Positions 51,394 to 58,841 of a stretch of 64,000 nucleotides of DNA are shown piece after piece; the first letter of the stretch is position 1, and every line of letters begins with the position of its first letter. The stretch is from Blastococcus sp. CPCC 205250 (GTDB lineage: Bacteria > Actinomycetota > Actinomycetes > Mycobacteriales > Geodermatophilaceae). The notes under the pieces are model-generated. The model had not been told where the DNA came from, did not search any database, and worked only from the letters and a program-made list of their open reading frames with translations. Where the stretch lies: positions 180,746 to 244,745 of the forward strand of contig NZ_JABGCG010000010.1 of NCBI RefSeq assembly GCF_019799925.1. Reading direction: 5' to 3'. Made by a program: the position numbers and the translations under genes.

Positions 51394-51963
51394 ATGGCCG
51401 ACCCGGCCCGCGCCCGCAAGCTCGCGGTGCGCATCCGACAGATCGTCTCCGCCGCGATCGAGTCCCAGATCAAGGACCCCCGGCTGGGCATGGTGACCAT
51501 CACCGACGCCCGGGTGACCAGCGACCTGCGCGAGGCCACCGTCTTCTACACCGTCTACGGCGACCCGGTGCAGGTCGAGGACTCCGCCAAGGCGCTGGCC
51601 AGCGCCACCGGCGTCCTGCGGTCCACGGTGGGCAAGCAGACCGGCATCAAGTTCGTGCCGACCCTGGCCTTCGTGGCCGACGTCGTCCCCGACACGGCAC
51701 GGGAGCTGGACGAGGCCCTGGAGCGGGTCCGCTCCGCCGACGCCGAGCTCGCGCGGCTGCGGGAGAACGCCTCCTATGCCGGTGACGCCGACCCCTACCG
51801 GCGCCCGGCCGAGGACGACGACGAGGACGACGACGAGGCGGGCGCCGCCGCCGCCGACCACAGCGCCGCCGAGGACCACAGCGCCGCCGAGGACCACAGC
51901 GCCGCCGACGACGCGCCTGCCGGCGCGGGCGACGTCCCCGCCGAGAGCAGGAGCAACGCATGA
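51394..51963 (+). CDS. rbfA: Ribosome-binding factor A
   Basis: 30S maturation factor, 189 aa; the type II KH core (KLAVRIRQIVSAAIESQIKD, LGMVTITDARVTSDLREATV, cut) is about 120 residues. The tail is acidic with three tandem 18-bp units encoding DHSAAE. Good AGGAGA before ATG 51394. The stop overlaps the next small gene (ATGA). Confidence 0.94.
   Translation: MADPARARKLAVRIRQIVSAAIESQIKDPRLGMVTITDARVTSDLREATVFYTVYGDPVQVEDSAKALASATGVLRSTVGKQTGIKFVPTLAFVADVVPDTARELDEALERVRSADAELARLRENASYAGDADPYRRPAEDDDEDDDEAGAAAADHSAAEDHSAAEDHSAADDAPAGAGDVPAESRSNA
51855..51911. repeat. Three 18-bp in-frame repeats in the rbfA tail
   Basis: Each unit is GACCACAGCGCCGCCGAG or a one-base variant, encoding DHSAAE/D, three times in a row. 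Being a multiple of three it can expand or contract without frameshift. Confidence 0.85.
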
Positions 51964-52205
51964 GCGAGAACGACCCCGACCCGAACCTCCCCGACGAGGG
52001 GCAGGGCCGCTCCGAGCTGGGCGGCAAGGAGATGCCGGGCGACGGGGACCCGACGATGGGCGGCAAGGCCGGCCAGATCGGCGAGGCGCCGAGCATCGCC
52101 GCCGACGAGCCGGACGACGGCGGGCCGGCCATCCCGGTGGGTGGCGGCGACGTGCGCGAGGAGCCCAACGCCTCGCCGGTCGCCGACCCCGGCCCGGGGT
52201 CGTGA
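51960..52205 (+). CDS. Small disordered acidic protein
   Basis: An 81-residue, Gly/Pro/Asp/Glu-rich protein with no hydrophobic segment or recognised domain (LGGKEMPGDGDPTMGGKAG). ATG overlaps the rbfA stop, and its own stop overlaps the DHH gene (GTGA), so it appears to be a real translated link in the operon. Function unknown. Confidence 0.7.
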   Translation: MSENDPDPNLPDEGQGRSELGGKEMPGDGDPTMGGKAGQIGEAPSIAADEPDDGGPAIPVGGGDVREEPNASPVADPGPGS

Positions 52206-53215
52206 CACCGCCGCCCACCGCCGCACCGGCACCGGCGTCGGAGACGGCGCGGACGGCGGCCGGCGTCCTCGCCGACGCCGCCGCCGCGCGCGCCACCGTC
52301 GTGCTCTGCGCGCACGTGCAACCCGACGCCGACGCCCTGGGCTCGACGCTGGCGCTGGCCGAGGCGCTGCGCCGCCGCGGGGCCCGGGTGCTCGCCACCT
52401 TCCCCGAGCCGTTCGTCCTGCCCGTGTCGCTGCGCTGGCTGCCCGGGGTCGCGGCCCTGGTCCCCTCGGCGGAGGTGCCCACCTCCCCGGAGGTCTTCGT
52501 CAGCCTCGACGCCGCCTCGCCGGGCCGGCTGGGGGAGCTGGCGCCGCTGCTCCACCGCGCGCACACCTCCGTCGTCCTCGACCACCACGCCAGCAACCCG
52601 GGGTTCGGCGACGTGCGCGTGGTCGACCCGGACGCGCCGGCGACGGTCACGCTCGTCGCCGACCTGCTCGACGGCCTGGGCGTGCCCCTCGACGCCACGC
52701 TCGCGACCTGCCTCTACGCGGGCCTCGCCGCCGACACCGGCTCCTTCCGGTTCGGCGGCACCCGGCCGGACACCCACCGGCTGGCCGCCCGGCTGCTCGA
52801 GACCGGCATCGACCACGCCGAGATCAGCCGCCGGCTGTTCGACACCGCCCCGTTCGGCTGGCTGCGGCTGCTGTCGCTGGTCACCGGCCGGGCACAGCTG
52901 GAGACCGGGGCCGGCGCGGGGCTGGTGTGGACCTGGTCGAGCACCGCCGAGGCCGCCGAGCACGGCCTGCCCGGCGAGCAGCTCGAGGCGCTCGTGGACG
53001 TCGTGCGGGCCACCGAGGAGGCCGACGTCGCCTGCGTGCTCAAGGGCCAGGACGACGGCACCTGGTCGGTGTCGATGCGCTCGCGCGGGGCCACCGACCT
53101 CTCCCGCGTCGCGATGGCGCTGGGCGGGGGAGGGCACCGCGCCGCCGCCGGCTTCACCTGGACCGCGGACCGCGACGGCTGCATCGCCGCGATCCGCCGA
53201 GAACTGGGCCGATGA
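52202..53215 (+). CDS. DHH-family phosphoesterase (NrnA-like)
   Basis: Bifunctional oligoribonuclease/pAp phosphatase type; 337 aa. Metal motifs: CAHVQPDADALGS, SLDAASPGR, VVLDHHASNPGFG (DHH), then the DHHA1 domain with ALGGGGHRAAAGF that binds the substrate phosphate. It would degrade nanoRNA, pAp or cyclic-dinucleotide products. GTG start; the stop overlaps the MATE gene (ATGA). Same position as Rv2837c. Confidence 0.92.
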   Translation: MTPPPTAAPAPASETARTAAGVLADAAAARATVVLCAHVQPDADALGSTLALAEALRRRGARVLATFPEPFVLPVSLRWLPGVAALVPSAEVPTSPEVFVSLDAASPGRLGELAPLLHRAHTSVVLDHHASNPGFGDVRVVDPDAPATVTLVADLLDGLGVPLDATLATCLYAGLAADTGSFRFGGTRPDTHRLAARLLETGIDHAEISRRLFDTAPFGWLRLLSLVTGRAQLETGAGAGLVWTWSSTAEAAEHGLPGEQLEALVDVVRATEEADVACVLKGQDDGTWSVSMRSRGATDLSRVAMALGGGGHRAAAGFTWTADRDGCIAAIRRELGR

Positions 53216-54528
53216 CACCGCGGTCCTCGGGACCGCAGCCCGGTGTCCTCGCGCTCGCGCTGCCCGCCCTCGTGGTGCTGGCCGCCGAGCCGCTGTACCT
53301 GCTGGTCGACACGGCGGTCATCGGCAACCTGGGCACCGTGCCCCTGGGCGGCCTGGCCGTCGGCGGCGGGCTGCTGGCCTGGTCCGCGGCGCTGCTGAAC
53401 TTCCTCGCCTACGGGACCACCGCCCGAGCCGCCCGGCGGGCCGGTGCCGGGGACCGGGCCGGCGCCGTCGCCGAGGGCGTGCAGGCCACCTGGCTGGCCG
53501 TCGTCCTCGGTCTCGGCGTCCTGGCGCTGTTCCAGCTGCTCGCCGGGCCACTGACCCGGCTGCTGGCCGGCGGCGGGGGAGCGGTCGCCGAGGCGGGGGA
53601 GCAGTGGCTGCGCATCGCCTCCCTCGGGGCTCCGCTGCTGCTGGTCTCCCTGGCCGGCAACGGGTGGCTGCGCGGCGTGCAGGACCTGCGCCGCCCCGTC
53701 CGGTACGTGCTGGTCGGCAGCCTCACCAGCCTGGTGCTCTGCCCGCTGCTCGTGCACACCGCCGGCCTCGGCCTGCCCGGCTCGGCCGTCGCGAACGTCT
53801 GCGGCCAGGCCCTCACCGCGGCGCTGTTCGTGCGGGCGCTGGTGCGGGAGGGCGCCGACTGGCGGCCGCGTCCCCGCTCGGTGCGGGCGCAGCTCGTGCT
53901 CGGCCGCGACCTGCTGCTGCGGGCGGCGGTCCTGCAGCTGGCCTTCCTCGTCGCCGCCGGCGTCGCCGCCCGCGCCGGGGCCGCGCAGCTGGGTGCCCAC
54001 CAGATCGCGCTCCAGCTCTTCTTCTTCCTCGCGCTGGTGCTCGACGCCTACGCCATCGCCGCCCAGACCCTGGTCGGGCACGCGCTCGGCGCCGGACGGC
54101 CGGACCAGGCCCGCGCCACCGCCGTCCGGGTCGCCCGCTGGGGGCTGGTCACCGGTGTGGGCGTGGCCGCGCTGCTGCTGGCGCTGCGCGGGGTGCTGGT
54201 GCCGCTGTTCACCGGCGACCCCGCGGTGCGCGAGCAGGCCGAGCTCGTGTGGTGGTTCCTCGCCGGCTTCCAGCCGCTGGCGGGCGTGGTCTTCGCCCTG
54301 GACGGCGTCCTCATGGGTGCCGGCGACGTCGGCTACCTGCGCACGGTCACCATCGGCGCCGCGGTCGTCGGGTTCCTCCCGCTGTCGCTGCTGGCCGGGC
54401 CGCTGGACCTCGGGCTGGCCGGGATCTGGACGGGCCTGACGCTGTTCATCGCGCTGCGCCTGGTCGCGGTCGTCGTCCGGGTGGCGGGGGACCGGTGGCT
54501 CGGGGCACCTGCGACGGTGGGCGCATGA
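53212..54528 (+). CDS. MATE/DinF family efflux protein
   Basis: Twelve-helix multidrug/toxin exporter of the DinF subgroup; 438 aa. It shows EPLYLLVDTAVIGNLGTVPLG, cut, at the N terminus and TLVGHALGAGRPDQA in the second half, the two family signatures. Substrate unknown. Neighbours rbfA-DHH-dinF-truB are conserved in mycobacteria (Rv2836c). The ATG overlaps the DHH stop and its stop overlaps a 20-codon ORF. Confidence 0.92.
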   Translation: MTPRSSGPQPGVLALALPALVVLAAEPLYLLVDTAVIGNLGTVPLGGLAVGGGLLAWSAALLNFLAYGTTARAARRAGAGDRAGAVAEGVQATWLAVVLGLGVLALFQLLAGPLTRLLAGGGGAVAEAGEQWLRIASLGAPLLLVSLAGNGWLRGVQDLRRPVRYVLVGSLTSLVLCPLLVHTAGLGLPGSAVANVCGQALTAALFVRALVREGADWRPRPRSVRAQLVLGRDLLLRAAVLQLAFLVAAGVAARAGAAQLGAHQIALQLFFFLALVLDAYAIAAQTLVGHALGAGRPDQARATAVRVARWGLVTGVGVAALLLALRGVLVPLFTGDPAVREQAELVWWFLAGFQPLAGVVFALDGVLMGAGDVGYLRTVTIGAAVVGFLPLSLLAGPLDLGLAGIWTGLTLFIALRLVAVVVRVAGDRWLGAPATVGA

Positions 54529-54587
54529 GCGCACCCCACGACGACGCTGCGCCGGCGCTCCCCGTCCCCCCGGGGGCGCCCGCATGA
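54525..54587 (+). CDS. 20-codon micro-ORF linking the MATE gene and truB
   Basis: ATG at 54525 within the MATE stop (ATGA) and TGA at 54585 within the truB start (ATGA). It encodes a 20-residue peptide rich in Ala and Pro. It may carry ribosomes from one gene to the next (translational coupling); the peptide itself may have no role. Too short for family evidence. Confidence 0.4.
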   Translation: MSAPHDDAAPALPVPPGAPA

Positions 54588-55501
54588 GTCCCCGTCGCCC
54601 CGACGCCGACGTCGCCCCCGCTATCCTGCTGGTGGACAAGCCCGGCGGGATGACCTCGCACGACGTCGTCGCCCGTGCACGCCGCGTCCTGTCGGTCCGG
54701 CGGATCGGCCACGCCGGCACCCTGGACCCGATGGCCACGGGGCTGCTGGTGCTCGGCGTCGGGGCCGCGACCCGGCTGCTCGGTCACCTGGGCGGGCACG
54801 ACAAGACCTACGAGGCCACCATCCGCCTCGGGCAGAGCACCGTGACCGACGACCGCGAGGGGGACGTCCTCACCGCCACCCCGGCCGGCCACCTCGACGA
54901 CGGCGCGGTGCGGGCCGCCCTCGCGGCGCAGACCGGCCCGCTGCTGCAGGTGCCCTCGTCGGTCAGCGCGGTCAAGGTGGCCGGCCGCCGCTCCTACGAC
55001 CGCGTCCGGGCGGGGGAGGAGGTCGTCCTCGAGCCGCGGGCGGTGACCGTCCACCGGCTCGAGGTGCACGGCGTCACCCGGCCCACGCTCGACCTGGTCG
55101 ACGTCCGGGTGACGGTGCAGTGCACCGCCGGCACGTACATCCGTGCCATCGCCCGGGACGCCGGTGCCGCGCTCGGCGTGGGCGGGCACCTCACCGCCCT
55201 GCGGCGCACCGCGTCCGGACCGTTCACCACCGCGCAGGCCGCGCCGGTCGAGGAGGCCGCGGCGGCGCTCGGGGCCGGCGGCGGACCCGGCGTGCTCGCC
55301 CTCACCGACGCGGCGACGAGGGTCTTCCCCGCCCGCGCGCTCACCGCCGAGGAGGCGACGGCGCTCGGGTACGGCCAGCGGGTGCCCGCCACCGGCACCC
55401 CGGGGCTCACCGCCGCGGTCGACCCGGCGGGGCGCCTGGTCGCCCTCGTCGAGGACGCCGGCAGCACGGCGCGGGTGGCCGTCGGCTTCCCGCCCGGGTG
55501 A
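54584..55501 (+). CDS. truB: tRNA pseudouridine55 synthase TruB
   Basis: Makes pseudouridine 55 in the tRNA T loop; 305 aa. Motifs LLVDKPGGMTSHDVV, GHAGTLDPMATG (catalytic Asp48), KTYEAT and YIRAIARDAG. A C-terminal PUA-like region follows (VFPARALTAEEA). ATG coupled to the micro-ORF. Normal length. Confidence 0.95.
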   Translation: MSPRRPDADVAPAILLVDKPGGMTSHDVVARARRVLSVRRIGHAGTLDPMATGLLVLGVGAATRLLGHLGGHDKTYEATIRLGQSTVTDDREGDVLTATPAGHLDDGAVRAALAAQTGPLLQVPSSVSAVKVAGRRSYDRVRAGEEVVLEPRAVTVHRLEVHGVTRPTLDLVDVRVTVQCTAGTYIRAIARDAGAALGVGGHLTALRRTASGPFTTAQAAPVEEAAAALGAGGGPGVLALTDAATRVFPARALTAEEATALGYGQRVPATGTPGLTAAVDPAGRLVALVEDAGSTARVAVGFPPG

Positions 55502-55544
55502 CCAGGGGGGTTGACCGCGGCCGGGCCGGGGAAGAGGCACCCGC

Positions 55545-55883
55545 ATGAGCGTCGTGAAGATCAACGCGATCACCGTGCCCAAGGAGCGGCAGGAGCGCTT
55601 CGAGGAGCGTTTCCGCGGACGGGCCGGCGCGGTCGAGAGCACCCCCGGCTTCGAGTGGTTCGAGCTGCTCCGCCCGCAGGAGGGGACCGACCAGTACCTC
55701 GTGTACACGCGGTGGGCCGACGAGGCCGCCTACGAGGCCTGGCAGTCCAGCCAGGACTTCGACCGCGCCCACTCCGGGGGCGGCGACACCCTGGCCCCGG
55801 CGGCGGCCAGCTCCTCGCACCTGTGGTCCTACGAGGTCATCGAGTACGCCGGTCCCAAGGTCAACCAGGACAACCAGGCCTGA
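55545..55883 (+). CDS. MhuD-like heme-degrading monooxygenase (ABM fold)
   Basis: A 112-residue antibiotic-biosynthesis-monooxygenase-fold protein closely resembling mycobacterial MhuD (Rv3592). It has VVKINAI with Asn7, ESTPGFEWFELLRP, EAWQSS with Trp66 and RAH (His76), matching the MhuD catalytic Asn7-Trp66-His75 set. It would degrade heme to release iron. ATG 55545, with GGGGAAGAGG upstream. It lies between truB and ilvE, with no other heme gene seen nearby. Confidence 0.82.
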   Translation: MSVVKINAITVPKERQERFEERFRGRAGAVESTPGFEWFELLRPQEGTDQYLVYTRWADEAAYEAWQSSQDFDRAHSGGGDTLAPAAASSSHLWSYEVIEYAGPKVNQDNQA

Positions 55884-55896
55884 TCCAGCGGAGGAG

Positions 55897-55927
55897 GGGG
55901 CCCGCCGGCCGCTGGGCGGCGGGCCCC
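55897..55927. terminator. Hairpin after the MhuD-like gene
   Basis: A 10-bp perfect stem GGGGCCCGCC / GGCGGGCCCC with an 11-base loop, 14 bases after the stop. Confidence 0.7.
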
Positions 55928-55944
55928 GTCCCGGCAGCCCGGAC

Positions 55945-55950
55945 TACGCT
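55945..55950 (+). promoter_or_regulatory. Candidate -10 for ilvE
   Basis: TACGCT about 55 bases before the ilvE ATG, right after the terminator hairpin. No clear -35. Confidence 0.35.
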
Positions 55951-56004
55951 GGGCGACCGGATCCGCAGAACCGGCGGACCCGCCCGGACACGCAGGTGGG
56001 AGCC

Positions 56005-57144
56005 ATGACCGACACCGTCACCGACAGCCGTACCTCCCCCCGGGACTTCACCGAGGGCGTACCGGTGGTGGTGGAGGAGATCCGGCGTCGTCCCCCCGCC
56101 GAGCGACAGGGACTGCTGGACGACCCCGGCTTCGGCCGGTACTTCACCGATGCGATGTTCGTCGCGCGCTACCGCGCCGGCGAGGGCTGGCACGACGCCC
56201 GGCTGACCTCCTACGCGCCGCTGCAGGTCGACCCGGCCACCGCCGCGCTGCACTACGCCCAGTCGATCTTCGAGGGACTCAAGGCCTACGCCCAGCCCGA
56301 CGGCACCGTCGCCACCTTCCGCCCGGAGGCCAACGCCGCGCGCTTCGCCCGCAGCGCCCGTCGCCTGGCGATGCCCCCGGTCCCCGAGGCGGCGTTCCTG
56401 GCCGCCGTCGACGCCCTCGTCGACGCCGACCGCGACTGGGTGCCCACCGGCCCGGACCAGACGCTCTACCTGCGGCCCTACATGCTGGCCACCGAGCCGT
56501 TCCTGGGCGTGCGGCCGGCGCACGAGTACCTGTTCCTGGTCATCGCCAGCCCGGCCGGGGCCTACTTCCCGCGCGGGGTGCACCCGGTGTCGGTGTACCT
56601 CTCCGAGGACTACATCCGCGCCGCCCCCGGCGGCACCGGCGACGTCAAGTGCGCGGGCAACTACGCCGCCAGCCTGCTCGCGCAGGAGCAGGCCATCGAC
56701 GCCGGCTGCGACCAGGTCGTGTGGCTCGACGCGGTGGAGAAGCGCTACGTCGAGGAGATGGGCGGGATGAACCTGTTCTTCGTCCTCGGCTCCGGGGACG
56801 ACGCGGAGCTGGTCACCCCCGAGCTCACCGGCACCCTGCTGCCCGGCATCACCCGCGACTCGCTCATCACCGTCGCCCGCGAGATGGGCCACCGGGTCAC
56901 CGAGCGGAGGTTCAGCGTCGACGAGTGGCGGTCCGGGGTCGCCGACGGCACCGTCACCGAGACCTTCGCCTGCGGCACCGCGGCCGTCATCACCCCGGTC
57001 GGCGAGGTCAAGGCCCGCACCGGCGACTTCACTGTCGGCGACGGCAGCCCCGGGCCGCTGACCATGCGACTGCGCGAGCACCTGCTCGACATCCAGCACG
57101 GCCGGGTGCCCGACACCCACGGCTGGCTGCACCGGGTCGCCTGA
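56005..57144 (+). CDS. ilvE: Branched-chain amino acid aminotransferase IlvE
   Basis: PLP fold-type IV transaminase for Leu/Ile/Val; 379 aa, class IV type II (eukaryote/actinobacterial form). Pyridoxal Lys215 lies in GDVKCAGNYA. Other motifs: YAQSIFEGLKAY, LYLRPYMLAT, WLDAVEKRYVEEMGGMN, cut, and ACGTAAVITPVG. ATG 56005 has GGTGGGAG upstream. It is not part of the usual truB-ribF block, an actinobacterial insertion. Confidence 0.95.
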   Translation: MTDTVTDSRTSPRDFTEGVPVVVEEIRRRPPAERQGLLDDPGFGRYFTDAMFVARYRAGEGWHDARLTSYAPLQVDPATAALHYAQSIFEGLKAYAQPDGTVATFRPEANAARFARSARRLAMPPVPEAAFLAAVDALVDADRDWVPTGPDQTLYLRPYMLATEPFLGVRPAHEYLFLVIASPAGAYFPRGVHPVSVYLSEDYIRAAPGGTGDVKCAGNYAASLLAQEQAIDAGCDQVVWLDAVEKRYVEEMGGMNLFFVLGSGDDAELVTPELTGTLLPGITRDSLITVAREMGHRVTERRFSVDEWRSGVADGTVTETFACGTAAVITPVGEVKARTGDFTVGDGSPGPLTMRLREHLLDIQHGRVPDTHGWLHRVA

Positions 57145-57145
57145 G

Positions 57146-58099
57146 GTGCTGCGCTGGCGCGGACTCGACGCCGTCCCCGGTGACCTGGGGCGCACCGTCG
57201 TCACCATCGGCATGTACGACGGCGTGCACCGCGGTCACCAGAAGCTGATCGGCGCCGCGGTGGCGCGCGCCCGCGCGCTGGGCCGGCCCTGCCTGCTGCT
57301 CACCTTCGACCCGCACCCGGCCGAGGTCGTGCGCCCGGGCTCGCACCCGGCGATCCTCACCTCGCTGGACCGCAAGGCCGAGCTGGTCGAGTCCCTGGGC
57401 GTCGACGCGATGTGCGTGCTGCCCTTCACCCAGGACCTGATGCGGCTGTCGCCGGAGTCGTTCACGCACACGGTGCTGGTCTCCACGCTGCACGCCTCGC
57501 ACGTGGTGGTGGGGGAGAACTTCACCTACGGCCACCGCGCCGCAGGCACCGTGGCCACGCTGACCGCCGAGGGGCGCCGTTTCGGCTTCTCGGTCGAGGG
57601 CGTGGGGCTGGCCAGCCTCGCCGACGAGGCGGAGCTGACGATCTCCTCGACCTACGTGCGGGCCTGCGTCGCCGCCGGTGACATGGCCTCGGCGACCGCC
57701 GCGCTGGGCCGGCCGCACCGGGTCGACGGCGTCGTCGTGCGCGGGCACCGCCGCGGCCGGCAGATGGGGTACCCCACCGCCAACGTCGAGAGCGCGCCGT
57801 ACACCGCCATCCCGTCCGACGGCGTCTACGCGGGCCACTTCGTGCTCCGCGACGTCGAGGGCGCCAGCGGCGCGCGCTTCCCGGCGGCGATCTCCGTGGG
57901 GACCAACCCCACCTTCGACGGCACGCGCCGCACGGTGGAGGCGCACCTCATCGACTGGGACGGCGACCTGTACGGCGAGCACTCCGGGGTCGAGTTCGCC
58001 TCGCGGCTGCGCGGGATGCTGCGCTTCTCGGGCATGGACGAGCTCGTCGCCGCTATGGACAACGACCTCGTCGAGGCCCGCACCGTCCTGGGTATGTAG
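57146..58099 (+). CDS. ribF: Riboflavin kinase/FAD synthetase RibF
   Basis: Bifunctional enzyme forming FMN and FAD; 317 aa. The N-terminal nucleotidyltransferase has IGMYDGVHRGHQKL, TFDPHPAEVV and the ISSTYVR motif. The C-terminal kinase has GRQMGYPTANV and VGTNPTF. GTG start one base after the ilvE stop. Followed by the rpsO region as in mycobacteria. Confidence 0.95.
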   Translation: MLRWRGLDAVPGDLGRTVVTIGMYDGVHRGHQKLIGAAVARARALGRPCLLLTFDPHPAEVVRPGSHPAILTSLDRKAELVESLGVDAMCVLPFTQDLMRLSPESFTHTVLVSTLHASHVVVGENFTYGHRAAGTVATLTAEGRRFGFSVEGVGLASLADEAELTISSTYVRACVAAGDMASATAALGRPHRVDGVVVRGHRRGRQMGYPTANVESAPYTAIPSDGVYAGHFVLRDVEGASGARFPAAISVGTNPTFDGTRRTVEAHLIDWDGDLYGEHSGVEFASRLRGMLRFSGMDELVAAMDNDLVEARTVLGM

Positions 58100-58135
58100 A
58101 GCGGTTCCCGCCCAGCGGGCGGCGGTGCGATCGGC

Positions 58136-58242
58136 GTGACGAGTGGGGGCCGGAGGCCTCCGCGAGGAGCGGCGGGTGGGGCTCCGCGCAGGTGGGGGAC
58201 GGCACGTGGTCGCGGTGCGGTCCGGAGGACCGCGTACGATAG
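58136..58242 (+). repeat. Promoter-bearing dispersed repeat, copy 2 (upstream of rpsO)
   Basis: GAGTGGGGGCCGGAGGC (58141-58157), TGGTCGCGGTG (58207-58217) and an inverted repeat GCGGTCC-GGA-GGACCGC (58217-58233), followed by TACGAT (58235-58240). Block order and spacing match copy 1 upstream of proS. It fills most of the 227-base ribF-rpsO gap. Confidence 0.65.
58235..58240 (+). promoter_or_regulatory. rpsO -10 element
   Basis: TACGAT, a good TAnnnT, directly after the 7-bp palindrome. Predicted leader about 80 bases to rpsO. S15 leaders are autoregulated in some bacteria; no recognised fold is visible here. Confidence 0.5.
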
Positions 58243-58326
58243 GGCGTCGGGCTCAGCCCGACTCGTGTGTCCACCTGCCCCCGTGCTTCAGACCGGGGGC
58301 GCACACCTGCCCGCCGGGAGGCGACC

Positions 58327-58596
58327 ATGGCGCTCGAGAGCGCGACCAAGAAGCAGATCATGACCGAGTACGCCACGGTCGAGAACGACACCGGCTCCCC
58401 CGAGGTCCAGGTCGCGATGCTCACGCGTCGGATCAGCGACCTCACCGAGCACCTCAAGCAGCACAAGCACGACCACCACAGCCGGCGGGGCCTGCTCCTG
58501 CTGGTCGGCCGTCGTCGCCGGCTGCTGAACTACCTGGCGAAGACCGACATCAACCGGTACCGCTCGCTCATCGAGCGGCTCGGTCTGCGCCGCTAG
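58327..58596 (+). CDS. rpsO: 30S ribosomal protein S15
   Basis: Primary 16S rRNA-binding protein, 89 aa, canonical. Motifs: TEYATVENDTGSPEVQVAML, then LTEHLKQHKHDHHSRRGLLLLVGRRRRLLNYL (cut). ATG 58327 with CGGGAGG. Its gene precedes pnp, with a strong terminator between; pnp-rpsO linkage is ancient. Confidence 0.97.
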   Translation: MALESATKKQIMTEYATVENDTGSPEVQVAMLTRRISDLTEHLKQHKHDHHSRRGLLLLVGRRRRLLNYLAKTDINRYRSLIERLGLRR

Positions 58597-58602
58597 CACG
58601 TC

Positions 58603-58634
58603 GAGGGGACCGTCCCGGCCGGGACGGTCCCCTC
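58603..58634. terminator. rpsO terminator
   Basis: Near-perfect palindrome: GGGGACCGTCCC pairs with GGGACGGTCCCC around GGCC, a 14-bp stem in total, followed by TCTTCC. Confidence 0.8.
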
Positions 58635-58808
58635 TTCCGTGCGGCACCCGCCGCACGGGACCCCCGGCCTCCGGCCGATCCGGCTGATGCGGTCCGGTCC
58701 TCGGTGGTGGCCCCCGGGCATGCCGTCCCCTCCGGGGGACGCACTCCCGGGGGGCTCTCTCGAAGACCGGTCGCCCCGGACGCAGTCGGCGCAGGGCGCC
58801 ACAAGAGG

Positions 58809-58827
58809 ACGTCGCCGCATGCGACGT
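58809..58827 (+). promoter_or_regulatory. pnp leader hairpin
   Basis: ACGTCGC-CGCAT-GCGACGT, a 7-bp stem ending just before the Shine-Dalgarno AGGAAGAGGA. pnp leaders in other bacteria are stem-loops cut by RNase III for autocontrol. Confidence 0.4.
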
Positions 58828-58841
58828 AGGAAGAGGACAGC

